Shown: positions 1-6,147 of the stretch, piece by piece | Position numbering within the stretch: the stretch's first letter is position 1 | Layout: each line of letters begins with the position of its first letter | From: Erysipelotrichaceae bacterium | Lineage (GTDB): Bacteria; Bacillota_I; Bacilli_A; Erysipelotrichales; Erysipelotrichaceae | NCBI GenBank assembly: GCA_016302195.1 | Contig: JAEDOA010000058.1 | Span: 1 to 8,658, forward strand | Direction of reading: 5' to 3' | DNA length: 8,658 nt | Program-made: the position numbers and the translations under genes | Notes under the pieces: generated by a model | Databases searched by the model: none | What the model was told of the DNA's origin: nothing | What the model saw: the letters and a program-made list of their open reading frames with translations, nothing else

Positions 1-791
1 TTATATTGAAACTTACCTAATAATTCACTCTGAATTAATTTATGAATATGAAAAAGAGAAATTAAATCTACCATTTTTTCATAATACGTATCTTGATTTG
101 GAATACCAATATTATTAGAAATCCCTTGAATAATTCTTTGTCTTTTATCTAATCTATCCGAATTAGAAAATAAATTGACCAATATAGGTGTATTATGAGC
201 ACAAGCATTTCTTATATTTTTACAATAACGCAAAAGTGAACTTATTTTTTTAAGTTTTTTTGTAGTTTTTCTATTATTACAAAAATATTCAGTAAAGGCT
301 GTTAATCCACCAAATGAAACGATCTCTAAGAACACCCAAACTGGTGGATTTTGAGAATACTTTCTACTCATCTCTTTTAAATATTGATTATGTTTTAGAT
401 TATCAATAGTCAATTCATATTGCCGTGAGCCAAAATCTGGTCTGTTTCTAAAATCTTGAACAATTTTATATCCATCTTCATTGGGCAAATAATCAGAAAT
501 TCTATTTAATAATAGTACTTTTACTCCATGTTCAACATCTAAGCACAACTCTAAAAGAAACTGTCTCAATTGCATATCAATAGCAGCCAGGTCAGTTAAA
601 TATGCAAAATCTAAATCCTCATACTTTCCATTTTCATCTTTTTTAAAATTTTTTCGATATGCAGCAAGTTTATAATAGTAATTTAAAGTTCTTAAACATT
701 TTTTAGCATCTTTTTCTGTCATATGGTTAAATGTTATACCCTTGCGCTTAATATGGGTTATTAATTCTTCTGTAGTTAGTTTCCTTTTCAT
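1..791 (-). CDS. Abi_2 family (AbiD/AbiF-like) HEPN abortive-infection protein, C-terminus cut by window edge
   Basis: The frame is open without a stop from an ATG at 791 to the window edge: 263 codons, with the last partial codon beginning AA, so the gene continues outside. The start fits the family N-terminus (MKRKLTTEELITHIKRKGI) and has a weak AGAAAGAG ribosome binding site. Family landmarks are NYYYKLAAYRKNF (37-49), LDVEHGVKVLLLN (84-96, the typical 'xxEHxxK' helix) and PPVWVFLEIVSFGGLT (149-164). The key one is KNIRNACAHN (191-200), in which R194 and H199 form the RxxxxH motif of HEPN ribonucleases. The family is associated with abortive infection against phage. From the motif I infer a cytoplasmic RNase toxin; the activity is not shown. 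No transmembrane segment is seen. It is preceded on the same strand by a GC-rich structured RNA candidate. The frame stays open upstream of 791, but without a family-like sequence or an ATG, so the start at 791 is preferred. Confidence 0.88.
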   Translation of the reverse strand, partial: MKRKLTTEELITHIKRKGITFNHMTEKDAKKCLRTLNYYYKLAAYRKNFKKDENGKYEDLDFAYLTDLAAIDMQLRQFLLELCLDVEHGVKVLLLNRISDYLPNEDGYKIVQDFRNRPDFGSRQYELTIDNLKHNQYLKEMSRKYSQNPPVWVFLEIVSFGGLTAFTEYFCNNRKTTKKLKKISSLLRYCKNIRNACAHNTPILVNLFSNSDRLDKRQRIIQGISNNIGIPNQDTYYEKMVDLISLFHIHKLIQSELLGKFQY

Positions 792-904
792 ATAACTGCT
801 CTTTCTTATTTCAATTTCAGTATTTTGGATCACTTGTTCGTATATATTTAAAATAAGTATAGCAGTTTCTGTAAAAAGAGCATATGATTTACCAAAATTT
901 TGTA

Positions 905-1117
905 CCAAAAGGCATCCCCAAGGAGGCTGCCTTCCTACCTTCATCTATTCTCTTACTTACCCAATTCATCAGAGATGCTTCTTCAAGATTTCGAGATAAT
1001 CGCTTACCGCATCAGGCCAAGTTGGCAATGGCTCAAAGCCGTGCGCTACCACCTTACTCTTATCAAGGCGTGAGTTGAACAGACAAATTACCTTGGACAA
1101 ACCGTATTCGGCAATAA
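905..1117 (-). ncRNA. Candidate structured RNA upstream of the Abi_2 HEPN gene (abiF-type partner RNA)
   Basis: This non-coding stretch stands out by composition: 901-1080 is 85/180 G+C (47%), against 12/60 at 841-900 and 17/60 at 1081-1140. Read on the minus strand it holds several local pairings: CGCCTT/AAGGTG near 1070-1050; GGCT-TTG-AGCC near 1040, flanked by GCA/TGC; GCCA-ACT-TGGC near 1026-1016; GATGC/GCATC enclosing GATT/AATC at about 1013-974; and a final hairpin at 933-909 (AAGGCA/TGCCTT, one mismatch, four more pairs, loop CTT) followed by TTTT. No convincing protein is encoded on either strand. It ends about 115 nt before the Abi_2 start codon, in the same orientation. Candidate structured RNAs next to abiF-like genes are known from comparative genomics as I recall, and AbiF-type HEPN proteins have been proposed to pair with RNA antitoxins. 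Assignment to that class is inference. The ends are approximate: the 5' end is set from a promoter motif and the 3' end from the last hairpin. Confidence 0.6.
909..933 (-). terminator. Hairpin with short T-tract at the 3' end of the candidate RNA
   Basis: On the minus strand AAGGCA pairs with TGCCTT, followed by a 1x1 mismatch and four inner pairs including one G-U, with a CTT loop. TTTT starts within the stem's last two bases and is followed by GG. The T-tract is short, so this may be a leaky terminator that lets some transcription run into the Abi_2 gene, or simply the last helix of the RNA. Confidence 0.4.
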
Positions 1118-1123
1118 TTTATT

Positions 1124-1132
1124 ATTTTATCA
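1124..1132 (-). promoter_or_regulatory. Extended -10 promoter for the candidate RNA / Abi_2 unit
   Basis: On the minus strand the sequence reads TGATAAAAT, an extended -10 element (TGn plus TAAAAT, 5/6 to TATAAT). It would place transcription start near 1117, just before the GC-rich RNA block. No good -35 is present at 16-18 bp spacing, which is tolerable for an extended -10 promoter. The flanks are AT-rich, so a chance match is possible. Confidence 0.4.
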
Positions 1133-1193
1133 AAATGTGTTAAACCAATACATTTGTCGCCATCAATTTAAAAAGCTCCATTTTTAAACATAG

Positions 1194-1199
1194 TATAAT
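1194..1199 (+). promoter_or_regulatory. -10 box (TATAAT) for the HAD phosphatase gene
   Basis: A perfect TATAAT sits on the plus strand 84 bp before the preferred start codon of the HAD gene. Transcription would begin near 1206, leaving only about 5 nt before the upstream in-frame ATG at 1211 but about 77 nt before the ATG at 1283. No clear -35 box lies at 17 bp (AAAAGC), so the promoter may be weak or need an activator. Confidence 0.5.
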
Positions 1200-1282
1200 A
1201 TCTATAAATCATGAAAGTCGTTACATTCAAGAATTTTTATCTCTATAATTCAAAATTGGTTGAAAGGCAATCTAACTCAAAA

Positions 1283-2065
1283 ATGAATATTATTTTTTCG
1301 GATCTTGATGGCACATTATTAAATAGCCAGCATAAAGTATCTATTCCCACAATTGCAGCTATTCAAAACAGACTCACTAAAGGTGACATATTTATTCCAG
1401 TGTCTGCCAGAATGCCTCTAGCAATCACTAAAGTTACAGATCCAATCAGTTCAGAATTGCCATTAATATCTTATAATGGTGCATTAATCATTAATAAAGA
1501 TAAAACTGTAGCATATTCTTGTTCTTTAGATAATGCTACAGTCAAAAGAATTATTAAAATTGTAAAATCTAACTATCCGCAATTAGTGATAAATGTTTAT
1601 TGCAACTATGACCTATGGTTGACCGAAAATATTCATAATTACTGGACAGAAAAAGAAATGAAAGCTGTTAATTGCATACCCAAAATAGTGGATCTTTCCA
1701 ATTTTTCTTTTAACTCACCTATATATAAGCTTTTAATTCAAGGTCCTAAAGAAGTTAAACTTGAACTAAAGAAACGTTTAGAAAGCAGTATCAATAATAT
1801 TAATATTGTCAATTACGGAGAGATTACTAACTCTTCTAGCAATAAGGGGTATGCAGTAAAACAAATAATAGAAAAGTATAAGGCTACTTCTATTCAAAGT
1901 TGGGCTTTTGGTGATAGCGAGAATGATATTACTATGCTTAACTCTGTTGAAAATCCGTATGTAATGGGAAATTCATCCCCATCTATAAAAAAGCTATTCC
2001 ATAATCACACCTTAACAAATGATAATAATGGAATAGCTTTCGTATTAAATCAAATTAACGATTAA
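1283..2065 (+). CDS. Cof-type HAD-superfamily sugar-phosphatase
   Basis: This 260-residue protein has the full set of Cof/HAD-IIB motifs: motif I DLDGT (D7, D9), motif II VSAR (S41), YNGA (64-67), motif III lysine in NKGYAVK (K188) and motif IV FGDSENDITML (209-219). The C-terminal NGIAFVLNQ is also family-typical. Such enzymes are cytoplasmic Mg-dependent phosphatases acting on sugar phosphates, flavin or cofactor phosphates; the substrate cannot be read here. An in-frame ATG exists at 1211, but it has no ribosome binding site, would be almost leaderless after the TATAAT at 1194, and would add 24 residues unlike the family. The ATG at 1283 starts directly at MNIIFSDLDGT, and GAAAGG lies upstream, although its 15-nt spacing is long. 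The gene is convergent with the MFS gene and overlaps it by 11 bp. A terminator for the opposite strand lies within its last 75 bases. Confidence 0.85.
   Translation: MNIIFSDLDGTLLNSQHKVSIPTIAAIQNRLTKGDIFIPVSARMPLAITKVTDPISSELPLISYNGALIINKDKTVAYSCSLDNATVKRIIKIVKSNYPQLVINVYCNYDLWLTENIHNYWTEKEMKAVNCIPKIVDLSNFSFNSPIYKLLIQGPKEVKLELKKRLESSINNINIVNYGEITNSSSNKGYAVKQIIEKYKATSIQSWAFGDSENDITMLNSVENPYVMGNSSPSIKKLFHNHTLTNDNNGIAFVLNQIND
1987..2040 (-). terminator. Rho-independent terminator of the minus-strand sugar operon, inside the HAD gene
   Basis: A perfect 13-bp inverted repeat has arms at 1990-2002 (AAAGCTATTCCAT) and 2028-2040 (ATGGAATAGCTTT), separated by 25 nt. Read on the minus strand, the second arm runs into six Ts (1992-1987). 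It lies 15 nt past the MFS stop codon, so it is well placed to end the PTS-GH32-GH32-MFS transcript. On the plus strand the hairpin is followed only by TTTCG, so it suits the minus strand better. The loop is longer than usual. Confidence 0.7.
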
Positions 2066-3215
2066 CTTTCTTAATTAGCATAAACACAGTTACCATTACA
2101 GAGCATATCAATAAAATAATTCCAGAGAAGCAAATCAACGTACCAGCATCATTGGTACCAATAAGATTACCAATCAAATCATTTAAATATGGATTCATAA
2201 AGCATCCAATGTTCACACCAATTATTAATACTGTATTTATCAAGGGCTGAGTTTGGTAGTCTCCTATTCCAGCAATTGAATTATATAAATATGAACTTAC
2301 CCATGAAGCAAAGAAGCCACATAATAATACAATTAAACCAACCAAATATAGTGAATTAACAATATTTACTAAACAAAATAGTATTCCTAAACTTAATAAA
2401 GAAATTGAAACTATATAATCACCTAGCCATTTGAAGGCGCGTGAGAATAAGATTCCACTTACAAATCCTATCATTGTGTTTAAAGCTAGTATTATTGCTG
2501 CTTGACTACTAGACCCTATTCCCCTACTTACTATAAATGAAGAACATTTATATGTAATGGTTAATTCTGTAATAAAGTAAATACACGCAAAAACTGCAAT
2601 TATAAATATTTTGGCATTTTTCAATGAACTAAAATATCTTTGAGATCTGTTAGTTACACGATCGTCTGGTACGTATTTTGCAAATAGAATTAACGGAAAA
2701 ATATTCAACAAATAAATTAAAAATACATAATGCCAACCACATGGAATTAAAATTCCAACTAAAAGAGTAAGAATTGTACTTCCTAACGCCTGAGTAGCGC
2801 TTTGTAATCCAATCATCTTTGCACGTAATTGGTCTGTATAATATTCAGAAATCAAACTAAAACAAAGAGAGTTAAATACGCCTATACCAATTCCTAAACA
2901 AAATCGACTAATTAATATTAATACATAATTACTGTTAATCAGCGGAAATGTTCCAAAGATCGTCATAATAATTAAGCCAGTAATTACCGTGTTTTTATAG
3001 CCATATCTTTTTATTAAAAGCCATGAAAGAAGTAATCCGAATATCAATCCAAAAGTAGGAATAGAAACTAAAACTTCAATGTTTGTTAAAGAAACATTTC
3101 CGAGCCCTGTTTTAATATTAGGAATAGCTGCTGAGATTGAAAAACCCGATGCACAAAAAAGTGAAATTGATAAAATAGCCAATTTAAAGCTGAGTTTATT
3201 AACGTCTGCTTTCAT
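2055..3215 (-). CDS. MFS transporter of the sucrose/fructan operon
   Basis: This predicted 386-residue polytopic membrane protein has about 12 hydrophobic segments (roughly 10-30, 45-68, 76-92, 95-120, 138-158, 160-180, 202-222, 238-258, 267-287, 290-312, 325-345 and 358-382). After segment 2 comes LLIKRYGYKN (67-76), a degenerate MFS loop 2-3 motif, then SRFCLGIGIG (103-112) in segment 4. The start chosen is ATG 3215, with AAGGAAG seven nt upstream. A longer reading from 3266 would overlap the GH32 gene and lacks this signal. It is the last gene of the operon, 17 bp after GH32 enzyme B. From context it may import an oligosaccharide that is not taken up by the PTS, or export a product; the substrate cannot be read from sequence. 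Base composition is very AT-rich in places (2341-2400 is 18% GC, against 40% at 6901-6960 in the PTS gene), which may mean a different origin or lower expression. Confidence 0.8.
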   Translation of the reverse strand: MKADVNKLSFKLAILSISLFCASGFSISAAIPNIKTGLGNVSLTNIEVLVSIPTFGLIFGLLLSWLLIKRYGYKNTVITGLIIMTIFGTFPLINSNYVLILISRFCLGIGIGVFNSLCFSLISEYYTDQLRAKMIGLQSATQALGSTILTLLVGILIPCGWHYVFLIYLLNIFPLILFAKYVPDDRVTNRSQRYFSSLKNAKIFIIAVFACIYFITELTITYKCSSFIVSRGIGSSSQAAIILALNTMIGFVSGILFSRAFKWLGDYIVSISLLSLGILFCLVNIVNSLYLVGLIVLLCGFFASWVSSYLYNSIAGIGDYQTQPLINTVLIIGVNIGCFMNPYLNDLIGNLIGTNDAGTLICFSGIILLICSVMVTVFMLIKKVNR

Positions 3216-3232
3216 AGTTATGCTTCCTTGTA

Positions 3233-4552
3233 TCAAATACTCAATTTGCGAACTAAGCAAGAACAATCAGACCCCGATTTCACTTCTAAGTTACATCCAG
3301 CAGAACCATACAAACGCTCGCTAAATGTAGCGATTCCATCATTAACAAATATTTCAACTGAACTAGTATCACAAAGTATCTGTAGCCTTAGCTTAGATTG
3401 AGTATTGATCTTTACAAATCTATTTGTACTGTCAGTTCTATTAAGAATGAGGAAATCATCTTTTAGTGTCAATTTAATTTGCTGTTGGCCATATGATATC
3501 TTCATCTCAAAATTATTTGTAATTTGTTTGTTAGCAAGATCTATTTCTAGTTGATGTGTATCAAATTGCTTCTGAATATGACGGCTTTCTTCCCTAGCTA
3601 AAATTCCATCATATAATTTGTCTATTTCTTTAATAGGCCTCTGAATCAATCTATCATTTTGAACCAGCAATTCTCGAGGAAACGTAAGCATACCTGCCCA
3701 TCCCTCTTCTTGTTCTTTAAATTTTGATTCCCACATATCTAGCCAGCCGAATAAAATTCTTCTGCCATCTGGAGTCAAAAATGTTTGAGTTGCATAAAAA
3801 TCATGTCCACTATCTAGTTCTTTAAAATCTTTTTCTCTGACCAGCTTTCGGGCATTCCAGTCCATCTGTCCTAGCAGATATCCTGTCTGATAGAGATTCT
3901 TAAACTCAGTTTCTTTGGCCTTTATTCCTTGAGGTGAAAAAAGTAAAACATCTTCGCCATTTATTCTAAAAATATCAGGGCATTCCCACATATAGCCTTC
4001 ATCATTTGTACTCTTAGACTGTGCCAATATTGAACAGAATTTCCAATTATACAAATCAGGAGAAGAATACAGTTTTACTTGTCCCATATTTTCTTTATTC
4101 TTAGTGCCAACTATTGTATAGTACTTTCCATCTCTTTCGAAAACTTTAGGATCACGAAAATCATGGATATCATTAGTATCATTTACGATAATTGGTTGTG
4201 GAAATTTAGAAAAATGGATTCCATCTTCTGAAATAGCCAATTTCTGATTTTCGGTAATCAAGCCATCTTTATTTTCATTGTGGCTAGTGTAAATCAGGAA
4301 TAAATTATTATCTTTTACAATTGCACTTCCAGAAAAGCAGCCATCTTCAATATCAGGATATAAAGCAATGGGTTCAGTTTTCCAATGAATAAGATCTTTA
4401 CTTACAACATGTCCCCAATGCATTGGTCCCCATTGACTATCCTTAGGATAATACTGATAAAAAACATGATATTGCCCTTTAAAATAAACTAATCCATTTG
4501 GGTCATTCATCCATCCCTTTATAGGAAAAATATGGTACTTAGGTTCAAACAT
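3233..4552 (-). CDS. GH32 beta-fructofuranosidase / sucrose-6-phosphate hydrolase (enzyme B, canonical)
   Basis: This 439-residue glycoside hydrolase family 32 enzyme has all hallmarks. WMNDPNG (14-20) carries nucleophile D17, and FSGSA is at 73-77. FRDPKVF (132-138) carries the transition-state-stabilising D134, and MWECPD (188-193) carries acid/base E190. An N-terminal five-bladed propeller runs to about residue 310, followed by a beta-sandwich containing SSVEIFVNDG (397-406). It has no signal peptide, so it acts in the cytoplasm. It would hydrolyse terminal beta-fructosides: sucrose-6-phosphate from the PTS, sucrose, or short fructo-oligosaccharides. The WLDMWES...GWAGMLTFPREL stretch (270-294) resembles the BfrA/SacA type more than the ScrB type seen in its neighbour, so the two enzymes are probably not redundant. 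The ribosome binding site is AAAGGA, just after the T-run of the preceding terminator. The MFS gene follows 17 bp downstream. Confidence 0.92.
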   Translation of the reverse strand: MFEPKYHIFPIKGWMNDPNGLVYFKGQYHVFYQYYPKDSQWGPMHWGHVVSKDLIHWKTEPIALYPDIEDGCFSGSAIVKDNNLFLIYTSHNENKDGLITENQKLAISEDGIHFSKFPQPIIVNDTNDIHDFRDPKVFERDGKYYTIVGTKNKENMGQVKLYSSPDLYNWKFCSILAQSKSTNDEGYMWECPDIFRINGEDVLLFSPQGIKAKETEFKNLYQTGYLLGQMDWNARKLVREKDFKELDSGHDFYATQTFLTPDGRRILFGWLDMWESKFKEQEEGWAGMLTFPRELLVQNDRLIQRPIKEIDKLYDGILAREESRHIQKQFDTHQLEIDLANKQITNNFEMKISYGQQQIKLTLKDDFLILNRTDSTNRFVKINTQSKLRLQILCDTSSVEIFVNDGIATFSERLYGSAGCNLEVKSGSDCSCLVRKLSI

Positions 4553-4568
4553 AATAATCCTTTCTCAT

Positions 4569-4601
4569 AAAAAATAGGAGTAGTTCTCGCTACTCCTATT
4601 T
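4569..4601 (-). terminator. Intra-operon terminator/attenuator between the two GH32 genes
   Basis: A perfect 12-bp stem (4572-4583 with 4590-4601; AATAGGAGTAG core) encloses a 6-nt loop. On the minus strand it is followed by six Ts (4574-4569). It begins 3 nt after the stop codon of GH32 enzyme A and ends about 16 nt before the start of enzyme B. It has the form of a classic Rho-independent terminator. There is almost no room for a new promoter before enzyme B, so enzyme B and the MFS gene probably depend on read-through, on RNA processing at this hairpin, or on a promoter inside enzyme A. Confidence 0.8.
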
Positions 4602-4604
4602 AAA

Positions 4605-6131
4605 TCACATAATCTTCTGCAACTCATGGATATCGTAATCTACCACGCTTGTTCCATTATGACTGGTTAAGAAAATATTATGATCTTCAGAGGGGCAAAA
4701 CAAACGTAAACTAAATACTTCTTTACCATCATTTAGGAATATCTCAGCGGAAGATATATCTTGCAAAATTCTTACTTTAACTTTTTTACTCAAATCTAAT
4801 GAGCAAAATCTTGTGTTACCATATGCTTCTGCAAAAGAAACACCACAATGTGATCTATCAACAATGAACTCATTTTTCTTTTGATTGAAAATAAGACGTA
4901 AATGATTAGTATTCTTCTGATCTGCAAAAAGATCAAGAATTAAATAATCAGCTGAAGAACAATCAACATCAATTTTGATATCTCTGGCGTTAACGTTACC
5001 AGCGTTTACCTTCTCGCAATGTTTAACCGTTACTTTTCCAGTATAGTTGGTTGAATAAATATTTTTTATTTCTCTAATAGGAGATTGGTAAATATGATTA
5101 TTTTTAACAGTTATCTCTCGAGGAAAGATTAATGAGCCGTTGTAATGAAATTTTGTTGTTGGATATTCAATATCAGAGATTCCCATCCATGCCATTAAGA
5201 TACGTCTATCATCTGGTGATTGCATAGTTTGCATTGCATAAAAGTCAAAGCCTTTATCCAATTCTTGAAAATTCTGACAATCGAACTCACCTGTATCCAA
5301 ATTAAGTTTTTTACCGATAAAGTAACCATTTTGATATATATTTCTGAAATGATTATCCTTCTCTTTTAAGCCTTGTGGGCAAAATTCCAAAATACCATTA
5401 TCACCAATTTCATAGTAATCTGGACATTCCCACATATAACCTAATGACTGATTGGCTGTTGGTTTTATCTCACCAACAATTTTCCAATTCTTAAGATCCT
5501 TGCTTTTTACTAGAAGAGCAGTACCAGTTAAATTCTTTCGTTGTATACCCAATACTGCATAGTAGGTATCATCCTTCTTAAAAATCTTAGGATCTCTAAA
5601 GTGACCTGTATAACCTGGCAACGGCCCTTTCATTAATGGCTTAGTCCATTTAACCACTTGATTATCTTTATCCATCATCGCACCAACTTGAAAAGGTACA
5701 CGGTGCCAATCATCTTCACTTTGAGTATTAACCCAAGTATTACCTGTATACATCAGGAATAACTTATCTTCCACCGGAATAGCACTCCCTGAATACGTCC
5801 CGTATCTATCCAGAGGTGTATCACTTTCCATCCCAGCTCCTAAGTTTTCCCAATGTACCAAATCTTTGGAAATTAAATGTTTCCAACCATGTTGAGTATA
5901 GTGTGGTGATTGACTAAAAGCCAAAGGAGACCATTGATGAAATAAATGATACTTACCATTGAAATAAGAGAATCCATTCGGATCTCCTATTGCACCACTT
6001 TCGCCTTCAATATGATAGTACTGACGATATGGGCTTTGACTAGCTAGTTGGGCCTCTTTTTGTACGATTTTTTGAGGTACATCAGTAAGATGATCCACCA
6101 TATTTATAAATTCAGCTCTTCTATTAGTCAT
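4605..6131 (-). CDS. GH32 sucrose-6-phosphate hydrolase-like enzyme (enzyme A, variant nucleophile motif)
   Basis: This 508-residue GH32 enzyme has no signal peptide. Nucleophile D50 lies in AIGDPNG (47-53), where most members have W-M/L-N-DPNG. The stabiliser D180 lies in FRDPKIF (178-184) and the acid/base E235 in MWECPD (233-238). YSGSA is at 113-117, DFYAMQTM at 296-303, and the C-terminal beta-sandwich contains SSAEIFLNDG (460-469). The EYPTTKF...IFPREI segment (322-340) recalls ScrB-type sucrose-6-phosphate hydrolases, which have a YPT/YPS stretch here. It sits 16 bp after the PTS gene with a GAAAGG ribosome binding site, as expected for the enzyme that cleaves the phosphorylated PTS product to glucose-6-phosphate and fructose. 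The first ~40 residues form a helical lead not seen in enzyme B. The two GH32 proteins are clearly diverged, so this is not a recent duplication. The exact substrate is inferred. Confidence 0.88.
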   Translation of the reverse strand: MTNRRAEFINMVDHLTDVPQKIVQKEAQLASQSPYRQYYHIEGESGAIGDPNGFSYFNGKYHLFHQWSPLAFSQSPHYTQHGWKHLISKDLVHWENLGAGMESDTPLDRYGTYSGSAIPVEDKLFLMYTGNTWVNTQSEDDWHRVPFQVGAMMDKDNQVVKWTKPLMKGPLPGYTGHFRDPKIFKKDDTYYAVLGIQRKNLTGTALLVKSKDLKNWKIVGEIKPTANQSLGYMWECPDYYEIGDNGILEFCPQGLKEKDNHFRNIYQNGYFIGKKLNLDTGEFDCQNFQELDKGFDFYAMQTMQSPDDRRILMAWMGISDIEYPTTKFHYNGSLIFPREITVKNNHIYQSPIREIKNIYSTNYTGKVTVKHCEKVNAGNVNARDIKIDVDCSSADYLILDLFADQKNTNHLRLIFNQKKNEFIVDRSHCGVSFAEAYGNTRFCSLDLSKKVKVRILQDISSAEIFLNDGKEVFSLRLFCPSEDHNIFLTSHNGTSVVDYDIHELQKIM

Positions 6132-6147
6132 AATATATGCCTTTCAA

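Noticed and set aside
792..905. Upstream extension of the Abi_2 frame (open without stop)
   Set aside because: It has no ATG, only GTG/TTG codons without a good ribosome binding site. The Abi_2 family N-terminus matches the start at 791.
884..1078. 64-codon plus-strand reading frame in the GC-rich block
   Set aside because: It has no ribosome binding site or recognisable domain, lies opposite the hairpin-rich candidate RNA, and looks like a by-product of the RNA's composition.
792..1282. CRISPR array or insertion-sequence remnant in the intergenic region
   Set aside because: There is no regular repeat-spacer pattern, no terminal inverted repeats or target duplications, and no transposase-like residues were found.
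3216..3266. Longer N-terminus for the MFS protein starting at 3266
   Set aside because: It would overlap the end of GH32 enzyme B, and the added residues are not membrane-like; ATG 3215 has a clear AAGGAAG site.
3079..3324. 81-codon plus-strand reading frame
   Set aside because: It lies antisense across the junction of the MFS and GH32 genes, both of which are well supported; it has no independent support.
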